In this document: in pieces, positions 1 through 9,890 of the stretch
How the letters are laid out: every line of letters begins with the position of its first letter
How positions within the stretch are numbered: the stretch's first letter is position 1
DNA from: Nothopassalora personata
Taxonomy: Eukaryota > Ascomycota > Dothideomycetes > Mycosphaerellales > Mycosphaerellaceae
Length of the DNA stretch: 64,000 bases
Assembly (NCBI GenBank): GCA_033816765.1
Contig: CM066291.1
Span: forward strand, 744,001-808,000
Reading direction: 5' to 3'
Made by a program: the position numbers and the translations under genes
Notes under the pieces: generated by a model
Told to the model about the DNA's origin: nothing
The model's input: the letters and a program-made list of their open reading frames with translations, nothing else
Database searches by the model: none

Positions 1-2474
1 CGAAGTTGGCGATGTCAAGCATCTCTGGCTTGAGCACTACTTGGTGCTGATGTTGCATTCTCGGGTCCTCTACACCTTGTGGGATGTCCTGCGATCTCCG
101 GGTCAGGCTGTCAGGCTTGGTACCCTGTCGCCCAGGCCGGTACGTGATCTTGAAGTTGAACTGAGCCAAGAATTCCGCCCAACGTGCCTGTCGCCGGTTC
201 AGTTGCTTGGTAGTCATAAACCATTCCAGGTTCCGGTGGTCCGAGAGCACACGAATGGGGGCTTCATCCGTGCCTTGCCCGATTAGCTCATACTGCCATT
301 CTTCAAAGCACTTAATGATGGCAAGCAACTCCTTGTCATAGATGTCGTAGTTGCATTCGTGCACGTTCATCTTCTTGGAGAAGTACGCTACTGGGCGTAC
401 GAGACCGTCCGGTTGGCGCTGCGATAGCACTCCTGCTGTGACCCAATCTGAGGCATCGGTTTCGACGATGGTCTCATAGTCCGGATTGAAGTGGGCAAGC
501 ACACGGCCTTTTGCCGACGTGAATCTGTCTTTCAGCGTCTCGAATGCCTTTTGACATGCTTCTGACCATTCGAACTTGACGTCTTTCTTCGTGAGCTCCA
601 CCATGGGTGATACCACGCGGGAGAATGCTTCTACGAATCTTCTGTAAAAGCCTGCGAAGCCTAGGAACGCCAACACGTCTTTGGCGTTACGTGGCGTATC
701 CCAGTTGGCTATCGCATCTACCTTAGCTGGGTCCATCTCGATGCCTTCAGTCGTGAGGATGAGACCTAGGTACTTCACGCGCTTGACTGCGAATTCGGAC
801 TTCTCAATGTCCACAGGAAGGCCGGCTTCCATTAGCTTGTCCAGAACTAGTTCGACGTGCTTGTAATGGTCCTCTTCGTTACCATCCGTGTAGATCAGGA
901 TATCATCCAGGTAAACAGTGCAGAATAGATCCAGGAATTCGCGTAGAATCTCGTTGATTTTCCGTTGCCAGCTACTTGGGCCATTGCACAGACCGAAGGG
1001 CATTGCTCGAAACTGGTATAGACCATACCGGGTGATGAAGGACGTTAGGTATTCGTCACCTTTTCGAATTCGCATGTTGTTGAATGCAGCCACGATGTCC
1101 AACTTCGTGAACCATTTGGCCTTGCATAGGCGGTCTAGGGTCTCGCGAATCAGCGGAATAGGGTATCGGTCCTTAATTGTCAGCGCATTAAGCGCGCGGT
1201 AGTCGACACAGACCCGCAGCCCACCTCCGGGCTTCTTGACAATCAGAAGGGGTGAGCATCCGTCCGCGAAGGACTTCTCAAGGAGTCCTGTCGCCATGCC
1301 TTCGTCGACGAACTTCTTGGTCACGGCTAGTTGTTGGGAATTCATAGCATAACCCTTGTGGTAAGGCAGCTTCGCTCCTTCTTTCAAGTTGATGGCGTGG
1401 TCTGCCGACGAGTGTTCAGGTAGCACCCATTCAGATTTATGGCGGAATGCTTTCTCCTTATGCCACAGGCGTCGTGGCAACTTAGTCTTCGGGTCCACTG
1501 CTTCGGATCGCTCGAGGAATCGCTCAACGTCTTCAGGTGACATGGCGTTGAGGAACTCTTCGTCTCTTCCAGGGTCGAAATCTTCTGGCCAGAGGGCATA
1601 GATCTCATGATCCTTGCGCTTGCTCATGCGGTGGAAGTATTCTGCGCTGACCATGCAGATCTCTTCGGTGCTGGTAGAAGTCTGTGCCTTTGGACGCACA
1701 CTGGTCTCTCCTCTGCTATCCACAGCGATCATGCAAGGTCGTCCATCACTGCAGTGATTGTGGAAGCACTCAGGCTTATCGAAAGTCAGGGTACGGTTCT
1801 TGAAGTCTGGTGTAGGATTATGTTCTTCCCACCACGACATTCCTAGGACCATGTCATAGGTGTCCAAGTCGGTGACGTATGCCATTTGCTGCTCCGTATG
1901 GTTGCCAATAGTGAAGTTGACCATGGCCATATGGGTGAGGTGCGATAGGGCACCATCTGCTAGTCTCAACCGTCTAGCTCGTGCTAGCGGTATAAGTGGG
2001 ATTTTGTTTGCGCGACAGAAACCGTGATGTATGAAGATAGATGAACCACCAGTGTCGCCAAGTGACTTTGCTTTTACATTGCGATGAGGAGTATGTACAT
2101 CAGCCGACAGAACCCAGTGCTTGCCTTGCTTCGGTTCTACAATAGTGCTTTGTATACCGCCTGCTTGCTCGGCACAACTGAGGTGTTCTTCGGTGTGTGC
2201 TGTCTCACTCATGGAGCACAGGAATTCTTCCTTCTCTTGCTCCATCTCTTTCTTTCGGTCGTGTCGAGGGATCGTGTAGCGGATATCGTGGTGTGGTGCG
2301 GATACTGGGGTATTAGGTGTATTCGATGCTGGGGGTGATACGATCTCCTCAAGGACACTTCCATCGCTTGGGCTGTCACTGGCAATGCTCATGTCATCAT
2401 CATCTATTTCTTCAATCGTGGTTCTTCTGTCAGGTCTTGGCTCGACGGCGACTTTCGACGAGCCCTTTAGTTTC
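1..2474 (-). CDS. pol polyprotein of gypsy A (protease-RT-RNase H), partial at left edge
   Basis: The frame is open from the gag stop to base 1. In order it shows an aspartyl-protease core (GDTGGSS, near 2030-2050), a linker, the reverse transcriptase with the catalytic YLDD motif at 902-913, and RNase H (TDASDWVTAGVL near 430-460, then YDKELLAI). The end lies at the RH/connection region, so integrase must lie outside the window. The frame is -1 relative to gag and has no start of its own, so it is expected to be made as a Gag-Pol fusion through the slippery site at 2470-2476. No internal stop is seen. The call as a Metaviridae pol is secure; catalytic activity is inferred. Confidence 0.92.
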
Positions 2475-4584
2475 CCTCCTCGTTGTGTGCCTTCTCAGTG
2501 AGGAGTCCGGCCACAGGTGCTGCCTCAATCTGCGCTGGCTCGGTATCCATTGCGTTTAGTCGAATCTCGCGGGGCACATCAGCATATTCGTACCGACCAC
2601 GTGCCTTGGAGTTGAGGATGCAGGCGGCGTCCTCGCCTCGGTGGCCGAGCTCGTGACACTTGAAGCAACGGTTCTCACGAATGTAACGGTCCTTGTCCGC
2701 TGAGCTGCAGTACGGACGGTCGTACTTGCGAGGGATTTGGCGGACAGCTAGTGCCCTGCCTCCGCGGCCTCCACCACGACCTCGGGTGCTGCCACGGCCA
2801 CGAGTCGAACTGCTACCGGAATCTGCGTTGCCGTCCTTATCCTTGTCTTTGTTGCCTCCGCCGCCATGGTTGTAAGCGGCGCTAACTTCCTTGCCAACAT
2901 TCCAGCTCTGCTCGATGCCGCGTGCAATTTGGCAGAAGTGGTTGAAATCGGGGTCAGTCCGATCGCGGGCAAGAGTCTCAGCCCATCTCTTAGCCAGCTT
3001 CGTGTACAGGACCGAGGCCTTAGGTTGGACCTTGGCCTTTGCACAGAGGGTGCGGTACTTCGTCGACACTTCCGCGAAGGTCATGGTTCCCTGTCTCAAG
3101 GTCTCCAGCTGACCTTGGGCAGTGAACTGCGCGTCCGCTTCACCGAATTCAGCATCGAACTGCTCCCACAGGTCATCCATGGAAGTCCAGGTGTCCTTCA
3201 TAGCCAGGATGCTGTCGAATGGCAGTTCTTCAGTCACGCCTAGCATAAATTCGATCATGTCTTCATAGCTGGCACCTTGCTTCACATAGGCTTGGTTCAG
3301 CTTTGCCTGAGCCACAGTCTTGAAGCGCTCGTACTTGCTGCGGTCTCCCTTGAAGACATCTGGGTCCTTGATGCGGGTGTTGAAGAATCCGCCATTCGTG
3401 GTGGTAGTCCCGGCGCCGGGTGTTTCGAATCGTCCGTTGGTTCCTTGACCTTGTGGTCCTGGTGTGAATCTGTTGTCGTTAGGGACGAAGTCGCGTGCAT
3501 CAGCGTCAAATCGGGACTGGCGTGTCTGTGGTCGTGGCATCGCTGCTTCCTGTTCAAGTTGCTGAATGCGTGCACGATCCTCCTTTCTAGCTTGCTGGAA
3601 CTTGGTGATGTCGTCTTCAGCTGAGGCCAAGTCTTCCTTAGCCTGTCGGAGCTGTTCGAGCAGGTCGCCGTTACCTGTGCCCTCAGCAGTCTGTGCGATT
3701 GTCACCTGGCGCTTGGTCCGGCTCAGCTCGTTACGGAGAGTAGTGAGGTCGTTGCGTAGCTTCTCGATGTCGGCCTGTGCTAGGTCGGCCTCTTCTCGAG
3801 CAGTATCTCGTTCAGTCTTGTATCCGTCTGCTCGTGCTTCGAGCCTCTCCACTTCTGCTTCTAGCTCTTCGATCTTCTCAGCTTCTTCATCAAAGTGCTT
3901 CTCCCAGTTAGGTGCGAGTGTGAGCGCACGCTGAACAGCTTTTAATCTCTTGAACCACTTGCCTGAGGAGGACGTCACCTTCGCTGTCAACTCCTCAGGG
4001 TTGGCGACCTGGAAGTCGGGGTCCTTAGGGTTGTCATCCTCTTCGTAGAACTGCGTGAGATCCAGGCCAGCATCGGCTGGCTCATCCTCACGTCTCCTAT
4101 GATCCACCGGGCTGGTCGGAGTCGCAATCTCTTCGTCCTCATCATCGAACCGGGATCTGCGCTTAGCGACTGGCTCGCCAGGCTGAGTCTGTGATTGGGA
4201 AGCGTGGTCCGGTTGAGCTGGTGTGGCTTTCATTCCTAGCTCGTTCATTCGTGCTGCGAAGTCTGCTTTCTGGAGCTCCAACCTCTGAGCACTGACAATC
4301 CCTGGAGGTGGTACCCTAACCTTCGCGTTGTGATCTTCCTTTCTTGTGAACTTGAAACTCTCATCTTCTGTCTCGACGGTGGGCTGCATGCCTTTATGCA
4401 GTCCGAGGTCCTCTCGTAAGCGACTCGGAGGCTGTGACTTGTTAGGTCGTGAGAATGGTTGATGGATGCTAGAGGAAGGTGGTTGTGGGCCAAAGAAGCC
4501 TGAACCTCGTGTCTCGGGCTTTGCTAGTAATCGGTCGCGTTCGCGGCTACGACTGCGACTACGGTCGCGTTCGGCCTCGTCCAT
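2467..4584 (-). CDS. gag polyprotein of gypsy A
   Basis: The frame encodes 705 residues. The N-terminus has an arginine-serine stretch (residues about 6-18, RDRSRSRSRERDR). A long charged coiled coil follows at about 235-350 (heptad-rich, EELEAEVERLEARADGYK and similar), then a capsid-like region at about 400-560, a basic RG-rich tract and a CCHC zinc knuckle, CFKCHELGHRGEDAAC (CX2CX4HX6C spacing, a variant of the usual CX2CX4HX4C), near residue 640. The start is the first ATG of this frame (4584). The stop TAA (2467-2469) immediately follows a slippery heptamer leading into pol. A 56-codon upstream frame from ATG 4729 overlaps the gag start in another frame. The zinc knuckle and the context with pol make the call firm. 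Confidence 0.93.
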   Translation of the reverse strand: MDEAERDRSRSRSRERDRLLAKPETRGSGFFGPQPPSSSIHQPFSRPNKSQPPSRLREDLGLHKGMQPTVETEDESFKFTRKEDHNAKVRVPPPGIVSAQRLELQKADFAARMNELGMKATPAQPDHASQSQTQPGEPVAKRRSRFDDEDEEIATPTSPVDHRRREDEPADAGLDLTQFYEEDDNPKDPDFQVANPEELTAKVTSSSGKWFKRLKAVQRALTLAPNWEKHFDEEAEKIEELEAEVERLEARADGYKTERDTAREEADLAQADIEKLRNDLTTLRNELSRTKRQVTIAQTAEGTGNGDLLEQLRQAKEDLASAEDDITKFQQARKEDRARIQQLEQEAAMPRPQTRQSRFDADARDFVPNDNRFTPGPQGQGTNGRFETPGAGTTTTNGGFFNTRIKDPDVFKGDRSKYERFKTVAQAKLNQAYVKQGASYEDMIEFMLGVTEELPFDSILAMKDTWTSMDDLWEQFDAEFGEADAQFTAQGQLETLRQGTMTFAEVSTKYRTLCAKAKVQPKASVLYTKLAKRWAETLARDRTDPDFNHFCQIARGIEQSWNVGKEVSAAYNHGGGGNKDKDKDGNADSGSSSTRGRGSTRGRGGGRGGRALAVRQIPRKYDRPYCSSADKDRYIRENRCFKCHELGHRGEDAACILNSKARGRYEYADVPREIRLNAMDTEPAQIEAAPVAGLLTEKAHNEEGN
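2470..2476 (-). promoter_or_regulatory. -1 programmed ribosomal frameshift site (GGGAAAC)
   Basis: On the minus strand the last gag codons read G GGA AAC TAA. G-GGA-AAC is a canonical X XXY YYZ heptamer in the correct phase, directly before the stop. Slipping one base back gives GGG AAA CTA AAG and enters the pol frame, which is open all the way to the protease. GGGAAAC is an experimentally known slippery sequence in RNA viruses. A downstream stimulatory structure was not modelled. Confidence 0.8.
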
Positions 4585-4729
4585 ATCGGGTCGGGGTGTA
4601 GATGTCTCTGTCGCTGTCGCTCCTGTAGTTGTGTTTGCTAAGTGCCGTTTGTATCTTGTTCGAGGCGATTGCGGCGCGCGATTCTTCTCGGGCTCGGTCG
4701 ATTACTGTCTGTCTGGTCAATTCGCTCAT
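4559..4729 (-). CDS. short upstream reading frame overlapping the gag start
   Basis: A 56-codon frame opens at ATG 4729 (MSELTRQTVIDRAREES...) and ends at 4559, 26 bases inside gag but in a different frame. The product is basic and unlike any domain I know. It may be a regulatory upstream ORF in the retroelement leader, a gag N-terminal extension reached by frameshift, or chance. Nothing beyond position supports translation. Confidence 0.25.
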   Translation of the reverse strand: MSELTRQTVIDRAREESRAAIASNKIQTALSKHNYRSDSDRDIYTPTRYGRGRTRP

Positions 4730-5084
4730 ACCAGGGTGTTGTACCTCTGGTGACTTGTCTGCTGTCAATACAGTGCTGTTTGCGATCCTGTATGTCGTGT
4801 CGAGAAGAAAAATGTGCGACTGTTGCACACCTTTCAGTCAGTCGGTCAGTCGGTCAGTCTGTTCGGGTCTTCTACGCGATACAAGATCGCTGTAGGCTAT
4901 TCAGTTGGTTGATTGGGGTAGGTATTGCAAAATGTGACGGGCAGGTGGTAGACGAGTTGCAATACGAGTCTACGAAGAAGAGCGCGAGATGCGCGAGCTA
5001 TTTAAATGCGCCGGAACAACGTTGTTCCGGGCCGATCTTTCACTGCAGGGTCCATTCACATGTGCCTGGTGTCGCTTCGTGACA
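4585..5084 (-). repeat. 5' LTR and leader of gypsy A (internal boundary not resolved)
   Basis: The minus strand begins TGTCACG at 5084, a typical TG start of a fungal gypsy LTR. The sequence to the right turns abruptly into RIPed DNA. A TATA-like ATTTAAA lies at 5001-5007 and a perfect 20-bp palindrome CCGGAACAACGTTGTTCCGG at 5011-5030, both in the U3 position expected for promoter elements. The end of the LTR and the primer-binding site cannot be fixed because the 3' LTR is outside the window. Confidence 0.6.
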
Positions 5085-7760
5085 GGCAAAGAAGTAGTGT
5101 TTATTAGATACGTTAAAAACATAGCTAAGGCCTAGCTCTTTTAGGAACTAGACATAAAAGCTATAAAACAACACACACATATAGACTTCTTTAAGGACTA
5201 ACCTAGAGGTAATATAGATCTCAATGTTACAAAATTGAATCTATTAAGTAATGCACTAGCTAGGAGACCCTTAGGGAGGCTAAGGAAGGACATATCCTTA
5301 GAGTAACCTGTTCACTATTTAATTATTTAGTAGAGCAGCCTAGTAACAGCCTAGCTAAGAAAGCTGTTTATACAACTTCCCTAGCCTCTAAAGAATATAG
5401 GGGAATTTTAGAAAATCGATAAGCTAATTAAGATAAGCTTACTAGATCTCTAGGAAAAGAATGTTACTAGGACACAAGTAACTACTCTTAGATTATCCCT
5501 TAGTAAGAGGAGGGCTAACTATGATGTTAAGGGCTATAAATAGAAATAGAAAGCCCTAAGATCCATAGTCCCTATACCTAAACTAGCTACTAAAGTAGGA
5601 GAAGCAATAGACCTCTTAGAGAACCTTACTACTTACTACTAAGCTTTCTTTATAGCTATGCAATTAGTAGATAATTTAGTACTATAGGATAGTAAATTCC
5701 TAGAAGAAGTTAAGGAGATAGCCTTTATAGCAACTATAGAAGTTATTATATACAAGTAAGAGATCCTAATTCTAAAGTCCTATAAGGATGCTATAAATAA
5801 TAAGAAATAGGGACACCTTTAGAAGGAAGCAATCTAGAAGGAGCTAGATGCTCTATAGAGTAACAACACCTAGGAGAATGCTGTTCTACTAAAAGGAGCA
5901 AACTTAGTTACGTTAAGATAGGTCTTTAATGTTAAAAGAAGCATTAGTAGAGCTATTAAAAAGTTTAAGGCTAGGCTAGTTATAAGGGGCTTTTTATAGA
6001 AGTTTAGTGTTAACTTTATAGAGACATTTGCGCCTACAGTTAGATAGGACACCCTTAGGGTGTTTATAGCTATTGTGTGTAAGAAGGATCTCTATCTTTA
6101 CTAAGTAGATGTAAACAATGCGTTTATAGAAAGCACCCTCTATAAAGACATCTTTATATTACTACTACTAGGAGTTAAGCTTCTACTAAACATAGTGTTT
6201 AAGATCCTTAAAAGCTTGTATAGACTTAAGCAAGCAGCTAGAGATTGGAATCAACTCTATATATTAAAGCTTAGAGAGATTAGATTCACATAGTTAGAGG
6301 TGGATCTATGCCTACTTATTTATAAGGAAAAAGAGATTATAATTCTTATATATATAGATAACATTCTAATTGCTATACTAAAGTTGACAGATGTTCTCTA
6401 GTTTAAAAGAGAACTTAGTAAAGTCTTTGAGATTAAAGATCTTAGTAAACCTAAAAAGATCCTTAGCATAAGAGTTATAAGGGATAGGAGGAGAGGAATC
6501 CTAAAACTTAACTAGGGACACTTTATTAGGGACAACCTTACTAAGATAGAGATAAACTATAAGAAGGTAGCACCTACACACTTACCTATAGATAGCTATA
6601 AGGCTCTTAAACCTTTAAGCGACATAGATAAGAGGTGTAACAAGGTAGAGTACTAGAGTATTAATAGTATATAGATATAGCTAGCAATAATTACAAGGCT
6701 AGACATTGCTTTTGCCCTACGAAGGATAAGCTTATTTGTAAGTAACCTATCTACCTACTATATAAAGGCTTTAAAGAAGATTACAAGATATCTAAGGTTA
6801 TATCCTAATCTTAGCCTTGTCTTCTCTAGGCATAGAGAAGGATGCCTAGTTAGATACTATAACTCTAATTATACAATAGACAAAGTAGACAGAGTCTCTA
6901 TCCTTAGGTATGTCTTCTTCCTCTATAGGGCACTAGTCTCCTAGATAAGTAAGAAGCAAAAGTCTATAGTAACATCCACAATAGAAGCTAAATACATAGC
7001 TATAAATGCATATATAAAGCAATCCCAATTCCTAGCTTCACTACTAAGGGAGATAGACTGTCTAGAGTTAGTAGGAGACTGTTCCTATTAACTAAGGATT
7101 ACTAGAAACTAGGAGACTATGTTAAGCTTAAGACTAGTCCAATTAAGAGGTAATAACTAAGCTGCCCTTAGCCTAGTAAGGGATGCACATGTTTATAATA
7201 AGTTAAAGCATATTAACATTGCCTACAATGCTATTAGGAAACTTTAGTAGAGAAGGCTTATTACTATTAAGTACACCCTAACATCTAAGATAGTTGTAGA
7301 TAGGTTTATAAAGCTAAAGACTAGTCCACACTTCTAGAGGTTTATAAGCTAGCTTAACCTGTTATAGAGGTCTAAATACTACTAATAGGAGAAGAGCAGA
7401 CTATAACCTCCTATATAAGATAAGTAGGAGTGTTAAGATGTAGCATCTTAAGGGGAGCTAACAGTTAGGTTATAATCTAATAGCCTAAGGCATCTACGGT
7501 AACTTAGCTTATCGGAAGACACCTTCTCTCCCCTTTAGCTTAGATAGACATCTAACACAACTAACGCATTAGTTCCTAATATATTGCTACATGCCCTATA
7601 GCTATTAGCTAGTTAAAGATTGATCTCTTACTCCACTCCGCTGCTAACTACGTATCCTATTAGGTCTCAACTTTACACTACTTATAAAAAGGCTATAGGT
7701 AACTAATTAATATTACCTAATTCTTAGCCGCTACTGCCTTAGGTTTAATTAGGCTACAGC
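5085..7760 (+). mobile_element. RIP-degenerated Ty1/copia element I (plus strand), 5' part missing
   Basis: This block is nearly free of CA/TG dinucleotides and saturated with TA, TAG and TAA, the signature of RIP. On the plus strand a copia pol relic can be followed to about 7380. After it come a purine-rich AAGGGGAG (near 7451) and probable 3' LTR sequence from about 7460, whose end cannot be fixed. The 5' half is absent, apparently cut off by the insertion of gypsy A. Confidence 0.8.
5870..7380 (+). pseudogene. copia RT/RNase H relic with RIP stops
   Basis: Plus-strand translation shows the copia reverse transcriptase landmarks FAPTVR near 6025, VDVNNAFIES near 6105, SLYRLKQAARDWN near 6215 and YIDN (decayed catalytic YVDD box) near 6350. 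RNase H follows with a TIEAKYIA motif near 6980. All interruptions noticed are TAG or TAA in places where copia proteins have Gln, consistent with C-to-T change of CAG/CAA. No coding capacity remains. Confidence 0.85.
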
Positions 7761-9110
7761 GCCGTGCACGCTTAGATCGTAACACGAAGAGCCTATTAAG
7801 GGCCCTATTCTACTCTTACTATAGAACTATAGACGTAGTAGGGGCGGCGGAGGAGGGGGTAGTAGTAGTAGAGGCGCCGGCGAAGCGTACGCGGGTGTCT
7901 CCTATACGCTTGTTCTTATAGGCACTAAACTGCCTCTTAGCCTAGGAGGTTAGCCGATTTATATAGGGAGCGATAGTACGCCGTATACGGCGAGCGTAGG
8001 GAGCGCTAGCGAGGCGTAGTACTTACCTCTAAGATCTACTCGCCTAGCTAGGCGTAGACCTCGTATAACTAGTCTAGAGTATCCTACTCTTATTTAGTAA
8101 TAGGGTTACTAAGCCCCTAGATAAGCTTATCGCGCTAAGCGCGAGCGGCGCGTAGGCGAGCTACTAGCTACGCGATAGCGACGCTAGTATTACTAACGTA
8201 GGGGTGCCTAATGTCTCTATAGCGCCTACACTTCTTAAGTAACTCGCCGGTAGTAATACTATTATACGTATCCTACTCGTCTACTATACTATTAGTAAGC
8301 GCGTCGTAAGTAAAGAGCGTAGCGAATACTTACTAGCTACGAAGTACGGGAGATAACGTATATATATCTTAATATCTATACCTAGGCGCCTAGCTAGTAA
8401 GGACTTAGGGGTCTACGGCCCTAGTACGCTAAACTTACGCTTTACTAGCGTATCTAGTACGCCGAGCGCGCTAGACATCTATACTAGTAGTACTAGTAAT
8501 AGTATTAGTAGTACTAATAGGCTCCCTATAAGGGCCTCCTAGCGGAGCTAGTCTTAGATAGCTTCCTCTAAAGCTATAGTAGTACTAGCGGGTCGCTAGA
8601 TAGTCGCTAGCGAGGAGCTAGTAGATCGCTAGTAGTACGGGTATAGTACGCTACGAGAACGTAGTATAAGGGAAAAGAAGGAAAAGGGGGGAGAGGGTAC
8701 GCTTCTTAAACCCTCGAGTTAGTTAACCCGGCAACTATAACTTTATACCTACCTATACCCCGATAACGATACGTACGAGACCCGTAGGCGGGTCGTATAG
8801 TAACGGAATCTACGAGAAGTAGATAGATTACTTATATAGAAACCTCCTAAAGCCGCGAGCTAAGGGCAGCTCGTCCTAGAAGGGGAGGCAGTTATAAGGG
8901 TAGCCTATAGCTAACCCTTATATATAATACGGCTATGCCCGGCTTAGTATACCGCACGTAACGCGTATACGTACACTAGGAGACGCGTATAGCGTCTATA
9001 GAAGAAAGCAAGCTTTAGTTCATCTACGATTGGAAGATCGTAGGCGTGCTATACATTGCGACATCCCCTTATGGCCTTACGGTCCTTACACCTATTTAGT
9101 CTTAGACTCG
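7718..9110 (+). pseudogene. RIP relic of an unidentified reading frame (about 460 codons)
   Basis: One plus-strand frame (codons in register with 7742, 8042, 8399 and 8942) can be read for about 1.39 kb. It is broken by many TAG/TAA codons but by no TGA in the parts I translated and without an evident frameshift. That pattern is expected of a real ORF damaged only by C-to-T change of CAG/CAA. The product would be Arg- and Ser-rich with a lysine/glutamate-rich stretch (EKKEKGGEG near 8675) and no zinc knuckle, protease or polymerase motif that I recognise. It may be a gag-like or accessory ORF of another repeat family. It is not a functional gene. Confidence 0.45.
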
Positions 9111-9235
9111 CTACGTAAATTAGCGCTCCTAGCCCTCTAATTGGCTAAACGGTGCAGAACCGTGCTTAACGGAGCTAAAGCGAGCTTAAGCGAGCCTAGC
9201 GCGTGCGCTAGGCGAAGCCAAAGCCAATCCCTGCG

Positions 9236-9890
9236 GCGAGTCTGAGTTTACTGAGGTAAGGTGAGACTGGGCTCCACTTTCGCGCTTCTCACGAGCTCAC
9301 GTGAATGACTTATGCTGTTGAATAGTGCAGGGTTAAGGTATCATTGTCAACTGTCTTGATGCTACTCAAGCGCACAAGCCTCAAAGCTGGCCTCTCCCTC
9401 CTTCAAGCGTATGCGCTACACACTATGGTACTCGGCCCCTCCACGCGGTCCAGATGGCCATCATCTCGATTCAGGACATCAGCTGACAAGATTTTGACTT
9501 GCTGTTTACCTTGCTTTGGTGGAATCCAGAGCGACCTCCCGCGATGACTGCCGCGCTGCCATTTCTGGACGGGGTGGTCACTGTCCTCGGCTTCGCCACG
9601 ATGCTGACGGTCCTGGCCACAACCTCCTTACGATACCGCGTTTGCTGTCATGTACGCTGAGAATTCTGCTGTACCCATCGATCGCTCTACTCCAGTGGCA
9701 GGATCCATAGTCTGAGACTATGTCGCAGGTTTTCAGTTCACTCGAGAACCCTTGCTGCTGCTGAAATGTCGCCAGATTAGCTTGACACTTCCTCAGGTAT
9801 CATGAACTGGTCGTCATAGTTCTGCTGCGTCAGCATGATTCACGCTTCGTTATATCGTCGTGGCATAAGGACACCACGAGTGTTGAAATG
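9236..9890. other. Intergenic, no gene recognised
   Basis: RIP character fades by about 9235 and the sequence returns to normal composition. The short open frames here show no domain, intron-supported model or homology that I recognise. The segment lies 3' of the Wss1-like gene. Confidence 0.6.

Larger units (their letters stand above)
1..5084 (-). mobile_element. Ty3/gypsy LTR retrotransposon A, partial, not RIPed
   Basis: Reading on the minus strand the order is LTR/leader (from 5084), gag, protease, reverse transcriptase and RNase H, with integrase and the 3' LTR lying beyond the left edge. The order PR-RT-RH is that of Ty3/gypsy (Metaviridae) elements. The gag frame and the visible part of pol contain no internal stops and the sequence keeps normal CA/TG content, in sharp contrast to the neighbouring block from about 5100, so this copy escaped RIP and is probably young. 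It has inserted next to, or into, an older RIPed copia relic. Confidence 0.93.
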
